A stretch of 48,340 nucleotides of DNA from Actinomycetota bacterium. Lineage in GTDB: Bacteria > Actinomycetota > Nitriliruptoria > Nitriliruptorales > JAHWKO01. The notes under the pieces are model-generated. The model saw only the letters and a program-made list of their open reading frames with translations. It was not told where the DNA came from and made no database searches. Positions 36,024 through 43,562 of this stretch are shown here, piece after piece. Both the position numbers and the translations under genes were made by a program. Location: NCBI GenBank assembly GCA_019347675.1, contig JAHWKW010000021.1:1-48340 (forward strand). Direction: 5' to 3'. How positions within the stretch are numbered: position 1 is the first letter of the stretch; every line of letters starts with the position of its first letter.

Positions 36024-37073
36024 TTATCGTCCGTCGGGGGAGGGGTGGGGTTGGTGTTGGCGTAGCAGGTGGGTGATGGGTGCGGCGCGAGCGGTTTCGT
36101 GCAGCCCGGCTCCTGACAGGCGTAGGTAGATCGAGGTGGTTGAGATGTCGGCGTGGCCCAGCAGGGCTTGTAGTTCGGCGATGGTGGTGCCGTTGTCGAG
36201 CTGACCCAGTGCGTAGCTGTGGCGGAACGCGTGGGCCTTCTCACCGGGGCGGATACTCACCCCGGCGGCGGCCAGCCACCGGTCGACCAGGTGGTCTAGC
36301 GCTTGGGTGTTGAACCGGCGCCCGTCGGTGCGCACGAACAGGTGCTGGTCGCTGGCCTGCCCGCCAAGCTGGCGGGCACGGCGGTCGGTGAGGTAGGCGT
36401 CGATCGCGTCGAGGACCTCGACGGCAACCGGCACGACCCGCTGCTTGCCGCCCTTGCCGGTGACCCGCAGCCGGTAGGCGTCGTCGCGTCCGACGTCGCC
36501 GATCTTCATGGCGGTCAGCTCGCTGGCGCGCAGCCCCGCGCCGGCCAGTACCGCCACCAGCGCGATGTCACGGGTGGGCCACGCCGCCGTCGAGTCGGGG
36601 TCGGGGGTGGCGGCAGCCTTCAGGATGCGGGCCAGCTCGGCGTCGGAGAACGCCACCGGCAGCTGGGAGGGCGCAGCTGGCGTCTCGAAGCCCAATGTCG
36701 GGTCGGACGTCAGGTGGCCGTGACGGACGAGCCAGCGGCACAGGCCCCGCCACGCCGACAGCATGCGCGCCCGGGTGGAGGCCGCGTAGCAATCGGCCAC
36801 GAGCGCCGAGGCAACGGCTGCCAGGTTGTCCTCGGTCAGGTCGGCGACGGTGACGCGCGCCAGCTGACGGTTGGTCGCCGCGTTGGCCCCGGCCGCGTCG
36901 TCGCCGTCGGGCGGGTCGGGATCGGCTCGGCCGTGGGCGTCGGCGGCGCGGCGGGCCAGACCGGCCAGATCCGAGCGGTACGCACGTTCCGAGGCGGGCG
37001 ACAGCCCACGCCGAGAGCGGGCGCGCTTGTCGTCCACCCAGGCGTCCACCAGCTCGACCAGGCCGCCGTCCAC
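36024..37073 (-). CDS. Tyrosine recombinase (XerC/XerD-like integrase)
   Basis: The 349 residues start at a GTG. The N-terminal SAM-like core-binding domain (about 5-125) is followed by a catalytic domain with all key residues: R182 (GAGLRASEL), K207 or K210 (TGKGGKQR), H281 and R284 (HAFRHSYA), H307 (LLGHADISTT) and the nucleophile Y316 (SIYLRLSG). It should therefore be active. The N-terminal domain contains a low-complexity Asp/Pro stretch (about 50-63) that is absent from the truncated second copy at 42.6 kb. A palindrome lies directly upstream, and both are duplicated at the far side of the next gene module. Confidence 0.92.
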   Translation of the reverse strand: MDGGLVELVDAWVDDKRARSRRGLSPASERAYRSDLAGLARRAADAHGRADPDPPDGDDAAGANAATNRQLARVTVADLTEDNLAAVASALVADCYAASTRARMLSAWRGLCRWLVRHGHLTSDPTLGFETPAAPSQLPVAFSDAELARILKAAATPDPDSTAAWPTRDIALVAVLAGAGLRASELTAMKIGDVGRDDAYRLRVTGKGGKQRVVPVAVEVLDAIDAYLTDRRARQLGGQASDQHLFVRTDGRRFNTQALDHLVDRWLAAAGVSIRPGEKAHAFRHSYALGQLDNGTTIAELQALLGHADISTTSIYLRLSGAGLHETARAAPITHLLRQHQPHPSPDGR

Positions 37074-37109
37074 ACCCCAACCTAGCCGAAATAACGCTGG
37101 TTATTACGG
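36800..37109. repeat. Direct repeat A (recombinase 5' end and upstream site)
   Basis: The 310-bp segment holds the first third of the recombinase gene and the palindrome upstream. It is matched at 42601-42874 in the same orientation, with only scattered substitutions, small indels and one deletion of about 36 bp in the second copy. The 5.5 kb between the copies hold a deaminase-fusion operon and a pentapeptide-repeat gene. Confidence 0.9.
37090..37105. promoter_or_regulatory. Palindrome upstream of the recombinase (candidate recombination site or operator)
   Basis: AATAAC (37090-37095) and GTTATT (37100-37105) form a perfect 6-bp inverted repeat around GCTG. It lies 16 bases before the recombinase GTG. 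The 4-base centre is short for a Xer core (6-8 bp), so it could instead be an operator. A nearly identical site is at 42854-42869. Confidence 0.5.
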
Positions 37110-37221
37110 AAGCGTGGTGGAAGAGCATCGCCAGGTCGCGCCCCCGCCGCAACCGTGCCAATGCGATTGCGTTCCCACGATGGACGAACGCGTGCTGTCA
37201 CCATCGCCGGCGAACAGCCCC

Positions 37222-39273
37222 TTATTCCACATAGCCTTCATTCTCCGCCTGTTCTTCGGCTTCGAGGAACTTGTGTAGCGCCCGATGTTCGTGCTGTCTT
37301 GGAAATGCTGTTCGCGCCTTCGTCTGCGCGCTGTAAGCAGCCGTCGGTTTATCTTCGTACGGCAGTACCACGTCTCTGACGGGAAAGAATGCAATCTGGG
37401 CAACCCTCAGCCCGGGAGAGAGTACGAGGGGAAGCCGCCCGGTGTTCTGCAGTTCGAGGGTGATGTACCCCTTGAACCCTGCGTCGATCATCCCGGCAGT
37501 TGCATGCACCTGCAGACCCAGGCGTGCCCAGGTGGACCGTCCTTCGAGGTTGCCCCACAGGTCGTTGGGCAAGTGGAGATATTCAAGCGTCAGAGCAAGC
37601 AGCAGTTCCCCTGGATGCAGGATTACGTCCTGCTTCTGGCCAGTTGTTAAACGGAACTCCTCAACCGAAGCATCCAAGAGTGAACGGATGGTGTTGGGAT
37701 CCGCGCCCGGGTTTAGCGACTCGAACCGCGAGGTTCGCAGCACTTCCCATTCGGTGCCTAGCCGCAGATCGACGGTAGTCCCGCCGACCTGACCGTAATC
37801 CATCAGGGGCCGGATCACCAGACGTCGATCCCGGCCGGCATGCGTCAACCGCCTCACCAGGTGATAGTCGGTGAGGGGACTGGTCTCCTCCGGGTCGTCT
37901 GACGTCGACGGGATCGCGACGTCGACGGATCTGATCTGTGCTCGCTCGCGGATATCATCATCCCATTGCAGAAGCCATCGATGGACAGCGGCGGCCTGAA
38001 GCGAGCGGGACAACGCAATGTCCCGGCTGGCCAGCTTCGCCACCGCGTTCTCGATTCCTGCTTCGCCATCCTCGTCTCCGAGCCCGGGTAGTTCGAGCCA
38101 TCCGAGTTGTGTCGCCGGATCCGCGAGCTCCTCCTCCCACGCGGCCCGCAGAATTTCCGCATCAGTGCAGGGCGTGTCAATTGCAGCTTGGAAGAACCGT
38201 TCTCGAAGCGCGGCGTGGGCGCGCAGCATCTCAAGATTCGCCCTAACCGGCTCGATGACTTGAACGCTGCTCGCTGGTTCGTGGGCGCCGAGAAGCCGCC
38301 TCGCTCGCGCGACGACGTTATTCCGAGGTGACTGAGGACTGAAGCCCTCGACCAATCCGGCTGCGAGCTCAGCCAAGCTCACCGCGAAGTCTCTCTGCTC
38401 ATCAGTAACCTCTACTTCATAATCCCACTCGTCAGGAAGCCCTGCAGCAACGGCGTTGCCTTCGTCCCCCAACTGTTGCAGCCGAATGAGGATCCTCGGT
38501 GGTCTGTCGGCGTGGCCGCCCCGCAACGCGAGGTGGCCCTCCGCTGCAAGCGCGTAGAGGTAGGCGAGACCACATGCGCGGTAGGCGATAAGGTCGGCAA
38601 GAATCTCATCGAAGGCGTGCTCCTTCTCCGCCGAGACAGCGTCCCCATACCGTTCCTGGAGTGCATCATCGATCTTTGATTTCAGGGGTTCGCCACCTGG
38701 CCCGAGCCAGTGACCGAACTCGTGGACGAGCAGTGGCCAACGCAGGGGTGTAAATGTTTCCGCGAAGGGAATCGGCAGCGCGACGACAGATTGGGCCGAC
38801 GATTCGAAGACCCGGCTGTTCCAGTCGGAGAAGGGGCTGTAGCTGACCGTAAAGCGCCGCTGGTGAGCAGGCCGTGTAGGAGACATGTCAACTACACGGG
38901 CGAGGAAGAACATCAGGTCCGCTGACGGTCGCGGCCCGAGAGGGAGGTAGGGGAAGAGCTCAAGTTGAGTTGTTGCGAGCTTGTCGAATCCTGTTCGGGT
39001 CAGGTTCGCCAGCGATCGCCTGATCGCAGGCGGCCAGGACTCCGGAGCAGATGGATCGGAGGTTTCCAGGAGCAGCTCGACCAGCTGGTCAATCTTGGCC
39101 TGGTAGCTCCGCAGCGTCTGGGCCATGCGGGCCCTGGCAATGCCGAGGAACGACTCCTCACCGGGTAACGTCGCTCGTCTTAGCTCCTCGAGAGCTCCGA
39201 GGAAACGCAAATGTCGGTCGCGTACATCGCGTACCCCGAATAAGAGGAGCCGGTCCGCGAGGCCGTCCATCAT
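37222..39273 (-). CDS. Metallopeptidase-like region fused to a dCTP-deaminase-like domain
   Basis: The protein has 683 residues. The N-terminal two thirds are helical and contain LLVHEFGHWL (HEFGH at 184-188) and, 35 residues on, FDEILADLIAYR with a possible third ligand (E223 or D227). This fits a gluzincin-type zinc peptidase. From about 490 to 640 the protein matches the dCTP deaminase/dUTPase trimer fold: TVDLRLGTEWEVL, EGRSTWARLGLQVHATAG (577-594), and ITLELQN with E607 in the position of the deaminase catalytic glutamate. dCTP deaminases deplete nucleotides in known phage-defence systems. It follows the helical gene after 31 bases. In-frame coding-like sequence (NNLFDILN) precedes the chosen ATG without any ATG, GTG or TTG, so the start is uncertain. 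Confidence 0.85.
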   Translation of the reverse strand: MMDGLADRLLLFGVRDVRDRHLRFLGALEELRRATLPGEESFLGIARARMAQTLRSYQAKIDQLVELLLETSDPSAPESWPPAIRRSLANLTRTGFDKLATTQLELFPYLPLGPRPSADLMFFLARVVDMSPTRPAHQRRFTVSYSPFSDWNSRVFESSAQSVVALPIPFAETFTPLRWPLLVHEFGHWLGPGGEPLKSKIDDALQERYGDAVSAEKEHAFDEILADLIAYRACGLAYLYALAAEGHLALRGGHADRPPRILIRLQQLGDEGNAVAAGLPDEWDYEVEVTDEQRDFAVSLAELAAGLVEGFSPQSPRNNVVARARRLLGAHEPASSVQVIEPVRANLEMLRAHAALRERFFQAAIDTPCTDAEILRAAWEEELADPATQLGWLELPGLGDEDGEAGIENAVAKLASRDIALSRSLQAAAVHRWLLQWDDDIRERAQIRSVDVAIPSTSDDPEETSPLTDYHLVRRLTHAGRDRRLVIRPLMDYGQVGGTTVDLRLGTEWEVLRTSRFESLNPGADPNTIRSLLDASVEEFRLTTGQKQDVILHPGELLLALTLEYLHLPNDLWGNLEGRSTWARLGLQVHATAGMIDAGFKGYITLELQNTGRLPLVLSPGLRVAQIAFFPVRDVVLPYEDKPTAAYSAQTKARTAFPRQHEHRALHKFLEAEEQAENEGYVE

Positions 39274-39304
39274 ATTGAGGATGTCGAACAGGTTGTTACA
39301 GCGC

Positions 39305-39793
39305 TCAGGCCCGGAGTCCCCTCAGCTTTTTCGAGGAGAAGCTCTGCAGTCGAGAGCTGAGATACTCCAACATCTCGGACATCTGCTGTAGATTAGCTGG
39401 GCGCTTGTTGTGCTCGATGGCCTCAAGCAGTGAAGACAGCGACTCCGCTAGTTCCGAGGCGTTCGTCGACTCCGGGGCGGTGGATGCTTCCCAGACACGC
39501 ACGGGAATCAATTGTCGGTACGGAAGGTCGCGATCGTCTTTGCCCACTCCGGAGGCAATCTTCCTTAGTCTCTCCGTCAGCTCATGGCCACTTGAGAGAA
39601 GGCTCCGTATGGGAGGGACGATGTCTATGTTCTCATCGGTTAGAAGACTCAATAGCAATGCGGTGCTCGAACTGAGATCGGCGAGTTCAGTAGCTTGTTT
39701 GGCGTCCTCAAGTCGTTCAGCCTCATCACCATGGGATCGTGTTTCCCAGGTTCGTCCAGCAATCGAAGTCTTCGCAGATGCGTGAAAGCTCAT
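39305..39793 (-). CDS. Helical protein preceding the deaminase fusion
   Basis: The 162 residues start at an ATG with a full AGGAGG 4 bases upstream and a strong promoter. The sequence is almost wholly helical and charged, with helices such as AERLEDAKQATELADLSSS and LAESLSSLLEAIEH. There is no signal peptide, membrane helix or catalytic motif. It is the first gene of a two-gene operon with the peptidase-deaminase fusion and probably acts with it, as sensor, regulator or peptidase substrate. This role is inferred from position only, and I recognise no family. Confidence 0.65.
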   Translation of the reverse strand: MSFHASAKTSIAGRTWETRSHGDEAERLEDAKQATELADLSSSTALLLSLLTDENIDIVPPIRSLLSSGHELTERLRKIASGVGKDDRDLPYRQLIPVRVWEASTAPESTNASELAESLSSLLEAIEHNKRPANLQQMSEMLEYLSSRLQSFSSKKLRGLRA

Positions 39794-39814
39794 CCGACCT
39801 CCTCGAACGATCCT

Positions 39815-39843
39815 ACCGTAGTCACACTCATGTGGTTCGTCAA
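39815..39843 (-). promoter_or_regulatory. Predicted promoter of the helical protein / deaminase-fusion operon
   Basis: On the minus strand, TTGACG (39838-39843) and TACGGT (39815-39820) are separated by exactly 17 bases. Transcription would start near 39808, followed by AGGAGG (39798-39803) and the ATG at 39793. The leader is very short. This is the best sigma-70-like promoter I see in the window. Confidence 0.65.
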
Positions 39844-39993
39844 GGGTTAAAGTCTCACCTCAGTTGATCTGTGACCACAGGCACTCGCCGTGGCGCGGCG
39901 GCCGTGACCCTTGGTACACGCCGATAAGGAACATTACGTAAACTAGCGCGTCATTCCACGTTGTTGCTCGGCCTTGTATCTTGCTAATCCTTG

Positions 39994-42030
39994 CTAGCGT
40001 TTGACGCGGCCGCGGACAGACAAGACGGCGAAGGCGAGCAGGACAGGCCCGAAGAACCTGAGCAGGTTCACGGTGATCCGGCCGGGTGTTGTCAACGCGC
40101 CCTGTTGTGGTCCACGGAACACGACCGATTCGAGGCTGGCCCAGAACGCGTCATTCCATCCCGGCTTGGTGGGTTCAGCAGCCTCCAGGACGACCTCGTA
40201 CGGGCCGGCTCTCCCGCTCAGGGTTTCTCGTGAGGTGAGAGACGGGTCTTGGTAGCCGAAGAGACCTAGCGTTGCCCAGCCGACAACGATAACCATTGCA
40301 AGAGCGAAGAGGGCACGGCTGGCGCGTAGCGCGTAGCCGGACAGCGCCCAGTAGAAGAACAGAATGACCCGTTCCCACCGTGGGGTCAACGACGAGTGGC
40401 GGCGCATCTCCATCTCGCCGTAGTAGAAGTCAGCTGCGCCAGGTTCGTCACCACGGGCCTCACGGCCTGTGCGCAGCGCCCGGTAGAGCTCCGCGATCTC
40501 GGACGGAGAAGGGCTCTCACCGTTCTCGATGGCCGCCCCTTGAACTTTGAAGGGGTCCAGTTTCAGTCGCTGCCAGGACCGGTTGACTGGCCAGTCACGA
40601 CGCTTCCACTCCCGTTGTCGCCACACGATCTCTTCGGCCAGTACCCGTCGGGATGCGAACAACCGCGATGGGGGTCGCTCAAGCTCGGCGGCGTGCGGGA
40701 CTCTCAGCTGGTCGAGGTCGTGGGCGCCGGCGAACCGGCAGGCGGTCAGGTCGATGGCGCCGAGGACGAGCCCCGTGACGGTCGCACGCTGTAACGATTC
40801 CAACGAGGATGTCCAGGTGAGGGCTTGCGGCAGCGGCTGCGAGTTGTTCGACGGTGGCGTCTGCGATTCTGCTTCGTCGTCGCGCTCTGGCTCGAGGTGC
40901 CACGCGAATCGTTCCCACAGGTGGTTCTGGTCGCGGAGTAGGTGGGCTGCGTCCTCGAGGATGCACGGTTCAACGATCTCTGCCTCCGTGAGGTCGATGT
41001 GTGCCCACCCCACTCGTAAGTGTCCCCCGCCGAGGATCCGGGCTCGGCGTAGCTGGAGCACAGGCGTAGCGGCCTGCAGATCGAGTCGCGCAGGGAACGT
41101 CGCCCCGGTGAGGTCGACGCTTTCCGCCGCGAGCATCGGTCCGAAGTAAGCAGACCGTCCGAACGTCGCCGCGGCGAACCCCGCGCCGCCTTGGAACGTC
41201 GCCTCGCCGAACCCCGCGTCGCCTTGGAACGTCGCCGAGTTGAACCCCGCGTCGCCTTTGAACGTCGCCCCGTCGAACTCCGCGCCGCGCTGGAACGTCG
41301 CCCAGTCGAACCTCGCGAACTCTGTGAACGTCGCTCCGGCGAACCCCGCGCCGCCTTGGAACGTCGCCCGGACGAACCCCGCGTCGCCTTGGAACGTCGC
41401 CCAGTCGAACCCCGCGCCTTCGAACGTCGCCCAGTCAAACTCCGCGTCGCCTGTGAACGTCGCTCCGGCGAACCCCGCGTGACCTTGGAACGTCGCCTCG
41501 CCGAACTTCGCGCGGCCTGTGAACGTCGCCCCGTCGAACTCCGCGCCGCCTTCGAACGTCGCCGCGGCGAACTCCGCGCCGCCTTCGAACGTCGCTTCCA
41601 CGAACCCCGCGCCGCCTTCGAACGTCGCCCCGTCGAACTCCGCGTCGCCTTGGAACGTCGCCCAGTTGAACCCCGCGAACCCTGTGAACGTCGCTCCAGC
41701 GAACCCCGCGCCGCCTTGGAACGTCGCCCGGACGAACCGCGCTTCCCCTTGGAACGTCGCCGCTCTGAAGTCAGGTTCTGTGATCCGTGGGGAGTCCTGG
41801 TCGTCCTGTGGAGCTCGCTTGAGGAGCTGGTCGAGCTGCTCACTGGTGAAGGTCAGGCCGCGGGCGTCCAACGGCTCACCCCGTCCGAGCTTGTGCCACC
41901 AGCGTTTGCGCGCGTCGTCGTCTTCCGTGTGGAAGACGCAGCCCTGATCGTGGGCGTTCTCGAGGTGAACGCCGCTGCAACCGTCTTCGGCCTGGCAGGT
42001 CGTCCAGTCGGGTTCGTGCTGCTGGTGCAT
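39994..42030 (-). CDS. Pentapeptide-repeat protein with a membrane-anchored C-terminus
   Basis: The protein has 678 residues from the ATG at 42030; a TTG at 42084 in the same frame is an alternative, and neither has a clear ribosome site. The N-terminus has four cysteines and several histidines (TTCQAEDGCSG ... GCVFH), a possible zinc site. Residues about 91-298 are 19 tandem units of the form ATFxGxAxFxx, which should fold as a right-handed beta-helix. A mixed region with a DLTACRFAGAHDLDQLRV pentapeptide-like tail follows. Near the C-terminus are a hydrophobic helix (ALFALAMVIVVGWATLGLF) and a final one (LLRFFGPVLLAFAVL), making it a likely membrane protein. Proteins of this kind occur as effectors of defence systems, but no function is proven here. 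Confidence 0.85.
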   Translation of the reverse strand: MHQQHEPDWTTCQAEDGCSGVHLENAHDQGCVFHTEDDDARKRWWHKLGRGEPLDARGLTFTSEQLDQLLKRAPQDDQDSPRITEPDFRAATFQGEARFVRATFQGGAGFAGATFTGFAGFNWATFQGDAEFDGATFEGGAGFVEATFEGGAEFAAATFEGGAEFDGATFTGRAKFGEATFQGHAGFAGATFTGDAEFDWATFEGAGFDWATFQGDAGFVRATFQGGAGFAGATFTEFARFDWATFQRGAEFDGATFKGDAGFNSATFQGDAGFGEATFQGGAGFAAATFGRSAYFGPMLAAESVDLTGATFPARLDLQAATPVLQLRRARILGGGHLRVGWAHIDLTEAEIVEPCILEDAAHLLRDQNHLWERFAWHLEPERDDEAESQTPPSNNSQPLPQALTWTSSLESLQRATVTGLVLGAIDLTACRFAGAHDLDQLRVPHAAELERPPSRLFASRRVLAEEIVWRQREWKRRDWPVNRSWQRLKLDPFKVQGAAIENGESPSPSEIAELYRALRTGREARGDEPGAADFYYGEMEMRRHSSLTPRWERVILFFYWALSGYALRASRALFALAMVIVVGWATLGLFGYQDPSLTSRETLSGRAGPYEVVLEAAEPTKPGWNDAFWASLESVVFRGPQQGALTTPGRITVNLLRFFGPVLLAFAVLSVRGRVKR
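41137..41760 (-). repeat. 33-bp tandem coding repeats
   Basis: Nineteen consecutive 11-residue (33-bp) units encode the beta-helix of the pentapeptide-repeat protein. One unit (ATFEGAGFDW, the eleventh) is one residue short. Units 1-4 and 12-15 have nearly the same order of variants (..FVR, ..FAG, ..F.W, ..FDG), which points to an internal block duplication. Confidence 0.9.
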
Positions 42031-42208
42031 GGGTTCCGGCTTGTCGGGTGCCCGATGATGCCCACGGCGCACCCCGCAGTTCAACGGGATCGCTAGGACG
42101 GCGTTCGCCAGGGGTGTTCGGAGATCCGGCCTCGGTGCACGGCGTCCAGATCCGGTGCTGGATGGTCTGGAGGTGGAGGTCGACCTGATGGCGGGTCCTC
42201 TGGGACAG

Positions 42209-42313
42209 TCAGGCGCCGTCGGTTGCGGTGAGCTGATCGACGACGTCCAACACGGCCACGGCGACAGCCGCGGCCTGGCGATGCAGCTGCTCGGTGGTGG
42301 GCACGGTCCGCAT
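42209..42313 (-). CDS. Short ORF coupled to the coiled-coil remnant
   Basis: The ATG at 42313 shares its first base with the stop of the coiled-coil fragment (TGATG) and is preceded by a strong GGGGGAGGGG site. It encodes 34 residues, mostly one helix (TEQLHRQAAAVAVAVLDVVD). It may be the last gene of the former coiled-coil operon and might still be translated if that transcript is made. No family is recognised. Confidence 0.4.
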   Translation of the reverse strand: MRTVPTTEQLHRQAAAVAVAVLDVVDQLTATDGA

Positions 42314-42600
42314 CACTGCCCCTCCCCCGTTTCCCGAAGCTGCTGCTCGAGATCGGTGACCCGGGTCTCGAGCCGTTGGGCGCGCTGATCGGCGTCGCGG
42401 CGGGCCTGCTCGGCGTCTGCGCGGGCGGCCTCAGCCGCGTCGGCGCGTTCCCGCTGCGCGTTCGCGGTTTGCTCGGCCTGAGCCGCATCTGGTCGGCGGC
42501 GGCCGCCCGGTCCGCGGCACGTTCGGCACGGTGGCGAGCCTCTTCGGCGGCCGCCACCGGCTCGTCCCGATCGGCGTGAGCCCGGTCGCGGGCCTGGTGG
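42313..42600 (-). pseudogene. C-terminal remnant of a KfrA-like coiled-coil gene
   Basis: Two adjoining frames, with a shift near 42495, encode an Ala/Glu/Arg coiled coil: EARHRAERAADRAAAAD, then NAQRERADAAEAARADAEQ and DQRAQRLETRVTDLEQQL. The composition matches the coiled coil of the complete gene at 14801-16042, so this is probably a paralogue. Its 5' part is missing and it abuts the recombinase fragment exactly at 42600/42601, which marks a recombination joint. Confidence 0.7.
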
Positions 42601-42837
42601 CGAGCGCCGAGGCAACGGCTGCCAGGTTGTCCTCGGTCAGGTCGACGACGGTGACGCGCGCCAGCTGACGGTTGGTGGCCGCGTTTGGCCCGGCCGTGGG
42701 CGTCGGCGGCGCGGCGGGCCAGACCGGCCAGATCCGAACGGTACGCACGTTCCGAGGCGGGCGACAGCCCACGCCTCGAGCGCGCACGCCTGTTCGTCCA
42801 CCCAGCCGTCCACCAGCCCGACCAGGCCGCCGTCCAC
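42601..42837 (-). pseudogene. Truncated, frameshifted copy of the recombinase 5' end
   Basis: From the GTG at 42837 the copy starts like the intact recombinase (MDGGLVGLVDGWVDE). It is frameshifted after about 15 codons, then matches again in another frame (RGLSPASERAYRSDLAGLAR). It lacks the whole catalytic domain. Together with the upstream palindrome it forms direct repeat B (42601-42874). Confidence 0.9.
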
Positions 42838-42853
42838 ACCCCAACCTAGCCGA

Positions 42854-42869
42854 AATAATGCCGGTTATT
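42854..42869. promoter_or_regulatory. Second copy of the recombinase-linked palindrome
   Basis: The copy reads AATAATGCCGGTTATT. Compared with the copy at 37090 it has two changed bases, which weakens the outer pairing. It could be the partner site of a recombination event or a decayed operator. Confidence 0.45.
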
Positions 42870-43045
42870 ACGGATGCATGATCGCGAAGCGTAGCCGGGG
42901 GCGTATGTGGCCGCCGAGTAAGCTGTGGTCGAAGACGTCCAACGTGTTCCCCCGCCCGCGGACGGTCCCCGGCCGACTCCCTGAAATGAAACGGCTGACA
43001 CAGAGCAGCTCTTTGCTTTGCTAGCGAGAACGTCCTTTCCCGGCC

Positions 43046-43240
43046 GTGACGTACGCGTTCATCGAGCGAGAGAAGGCCGATTTCCCGGTCCGCTTCGCCT
43101 GTCGTGTGCTGGGCGTGTCACCGTCCGGCTTCTACGAGTGGCGGGCCCGCCAGCAACAGCCCTCGCAGCGTGCGCGTGACAACGCGGCGCTGGTTGCCAC
43201 CATCCGCGAGATCCACACCGCCTCGCGGGGGCCTATGGTT
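43046..43240 (+). pseudogene. IS3-family transposase (OrfB) N-terminal fragment
   Basis: From a GTG, the frame reads YAFIEREKADFPVRFACRVL, GVSPSGFYEWRARQQQPS and NAALVATIREIHTASRG. This is the helix-turn-helix and linker of IS3-family OrfB. The AYGSP motif that should follow appears one frame off (near 43231), and the DDE catalytic core is missing. OrfA and terminal inverted repeats are not visible. It is an insertion sequence relic at the edge of the large unknown gene. Confidence 0.8.
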
Positions 43241-43562
43241 CCCCGCACACGCTGGGTTAGTCCCTCGCCGGGGACATTTCGGGTCCTCCTGCTCGCCCCG
43301 CCGCCGCGCAGCCTGCGTGCCGCAGCGACCGCCGGGGGCGAGGCCCAGGCACCGGGAGCTCAGCGCACCCCTGGAGTACTCGGTGGTGCTGTCATCACCA
43401 TCAGTTGGACGCTACCACCCACGCGGGTTCACAGGCCTCCCTCCTCGCGCTGCGCCGACGGATCCGCAAGTGTGTCAGCGGTTCAACATACGGCAGCGGA
43501 GACGGCGGCGACCTGCGAACGACGACGCGGCGGGCGCTCCCCTCGGTAGGCGGGAGAAGTCG
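43241..43562. other. Non-coding stretch before the 1336-aa gene
   Basis: This 322-base stretch lies between the IS3 fragment and the large gene. Frames are open but have no protein character. Only the purine-rich CGGGAGAAG just before 43563 is recognisable, as a ribosome site. Confidence 0.4.

Larger units (their letters stand above)
42601..42874. repeat. Direct repeat B
   Basis: This is the second copy of the segment at 36800-37109, in the same orientation, shortened by one internal deletion. Its outer edge ends shortly after the palindrome; beyond it the two copies share nothing. It forms the distal border of the 37.1-42.6 kb module. Confidence 0.9.

Noticed and set aside
37090-37105. A proven attachment site
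   Set aside because: The palindrome is well placed and duplicated, but its 4-base centre is shorter than usual Xer-type cores, so it is kept as a candidate only.
41137-41760. CRISPR array
   Set aside because: The 33-bp periodic units are contiguous and coding, with no unique spacers.
41191-42096. Long plus-strand frames opposite the pentapeptide-repeat gene
   Set aside because: They are mirror frames created by the 33-bp periodicity; the minus strand gives the recognisable repeat motif and membrane helices.
42301-42844. A single 249-residue fusion of recombinase start and coiled coil
   Set aside because: The apparent fusion frame exists only because frameshifts in both remnants line up; neither part is intact.
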